Notes under the pieces: generated by a model
Told to the model about the DNA's origin: nothing
What the model saw: the letters and a program-made list of their open reading frames with translations, nothing else
Databases searched by the model: none
Source of the DNA: Acholeplasmatales bacterium
GTDB taxonomy: Bacteria; Bacillota_I; Bacilli_A; Acholeplasmatales; Anaeroplasmataceae
Direction of reading: 5' to 3'
Assembly: GCA_017441525.1 (NCBI GenBank)
Contig: JAFRXJ010000049.1
Coordinates: 1 to 50,469 of the forward strand
DNA length: 50,469 nucleotides
In this document: positions 50,438 to 50,469 of the stretch, piece after piece
Numbering within the stretch: the first letter of the stretch is position 1
Layout: each line of letters starts with the position of its first letter
Translations under genes and position numbers: made by a program

Positions 50438-50469
50438 GATAATATTAAAAATAAATATCGCCGTATATT

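Noticed and set aside
1..50469. Mollicute genetic code with TGA as Trp
   Set aside because: Trp is written TGG in all clear genes and TGA ends some genes (for example 35395-35397), so the standard bacterial code applies.
1..50469. CRISPR arrays, rRNA and tRNA genes
   Set aside because: No regular spaced repeats, and intergenic gaps are too short or explained by other elements; no tRNA-like cloverleaf with a T-arm motif was noticed.

Overview
This window looks like chromosome from an AT-rich, low-GC Firmicute, probably an uncultured gut-type member of Bacilli (Erysipelotrichia or RF39-like). I infer that from gene families and base composition, not from a marker gene. Supporting signs are the Bacillus-like block alaS-ruvX-DUF1292-trmR, RecD2, Hsp33, a DUF815 ATPase, an Arg T-box, AAGGAGG-type ribosome sites, and TGG for Trp with TGA used only as stop. 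No rRNA, tRNA, CRISPR array or complete transposon is visible.

Layout. 1-2569: end of an Rpn-type nuclease gene, an orphan trpB on the minus strand, and degV. 2582-10151: a seven-gene sulfur operon with a cystine carrier, a membrane-anchored TSCPD protein, a lipoprotein with two thioredoxin-like folds, a cystathionine gamma-family enzyme, an SGNH hydrolase, a PatB/MalY-type C-S lyase and a GNAT protein. Its leader carries a palindrome over the promoter, a 19-codon Cys-containing peptide and mutually exclusive antiterminator/terminator hairpins, which together look like ribosome-mediated cysteine attenuation. 10163-19824: housekeeping genes (acyltransferase, mnmA, recD2, a small XRE regulator, alaS-ruvX-DUF1292-trmR, a DEDDh exonuclease). 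19856-21297: a two-gene DUF3990 toxin-antitoxin-like module bracketed by two nearly identical inverted repeats. 21334-22200: hslO.

22314-30505: a complete arginine operon, argGHCJBDF. Its long leader holds an Arg-type T-box preceded by a second, apparently independent attenuator. 30602-38586: a lipoprotein, an acyl-ACP thioesterase, an M18 aminopeptidase, a small anchored protein, lipid genes on the minus strand, and a DUF815 ATPase translationally coupled to a HEPN-like protein. 38653-50261: typA, a lipoprotein and a lipoprotein tyrosine phosphatase, a hemolysin III protein, two membrane proteins, an aquaporin, a hypothetical, a GGDEF protein, ispG, a membrane protein and rpmG (50112-50261).

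The strongest candidates for undescribed biology are the cysteine leader attenuator with its surface-thiol operon, the tandem attenuator plus T-box before argG, and the repeat-bracketed DUF3990 module. All structure calls were made by eye from base complementarity; no folding or database search was run.
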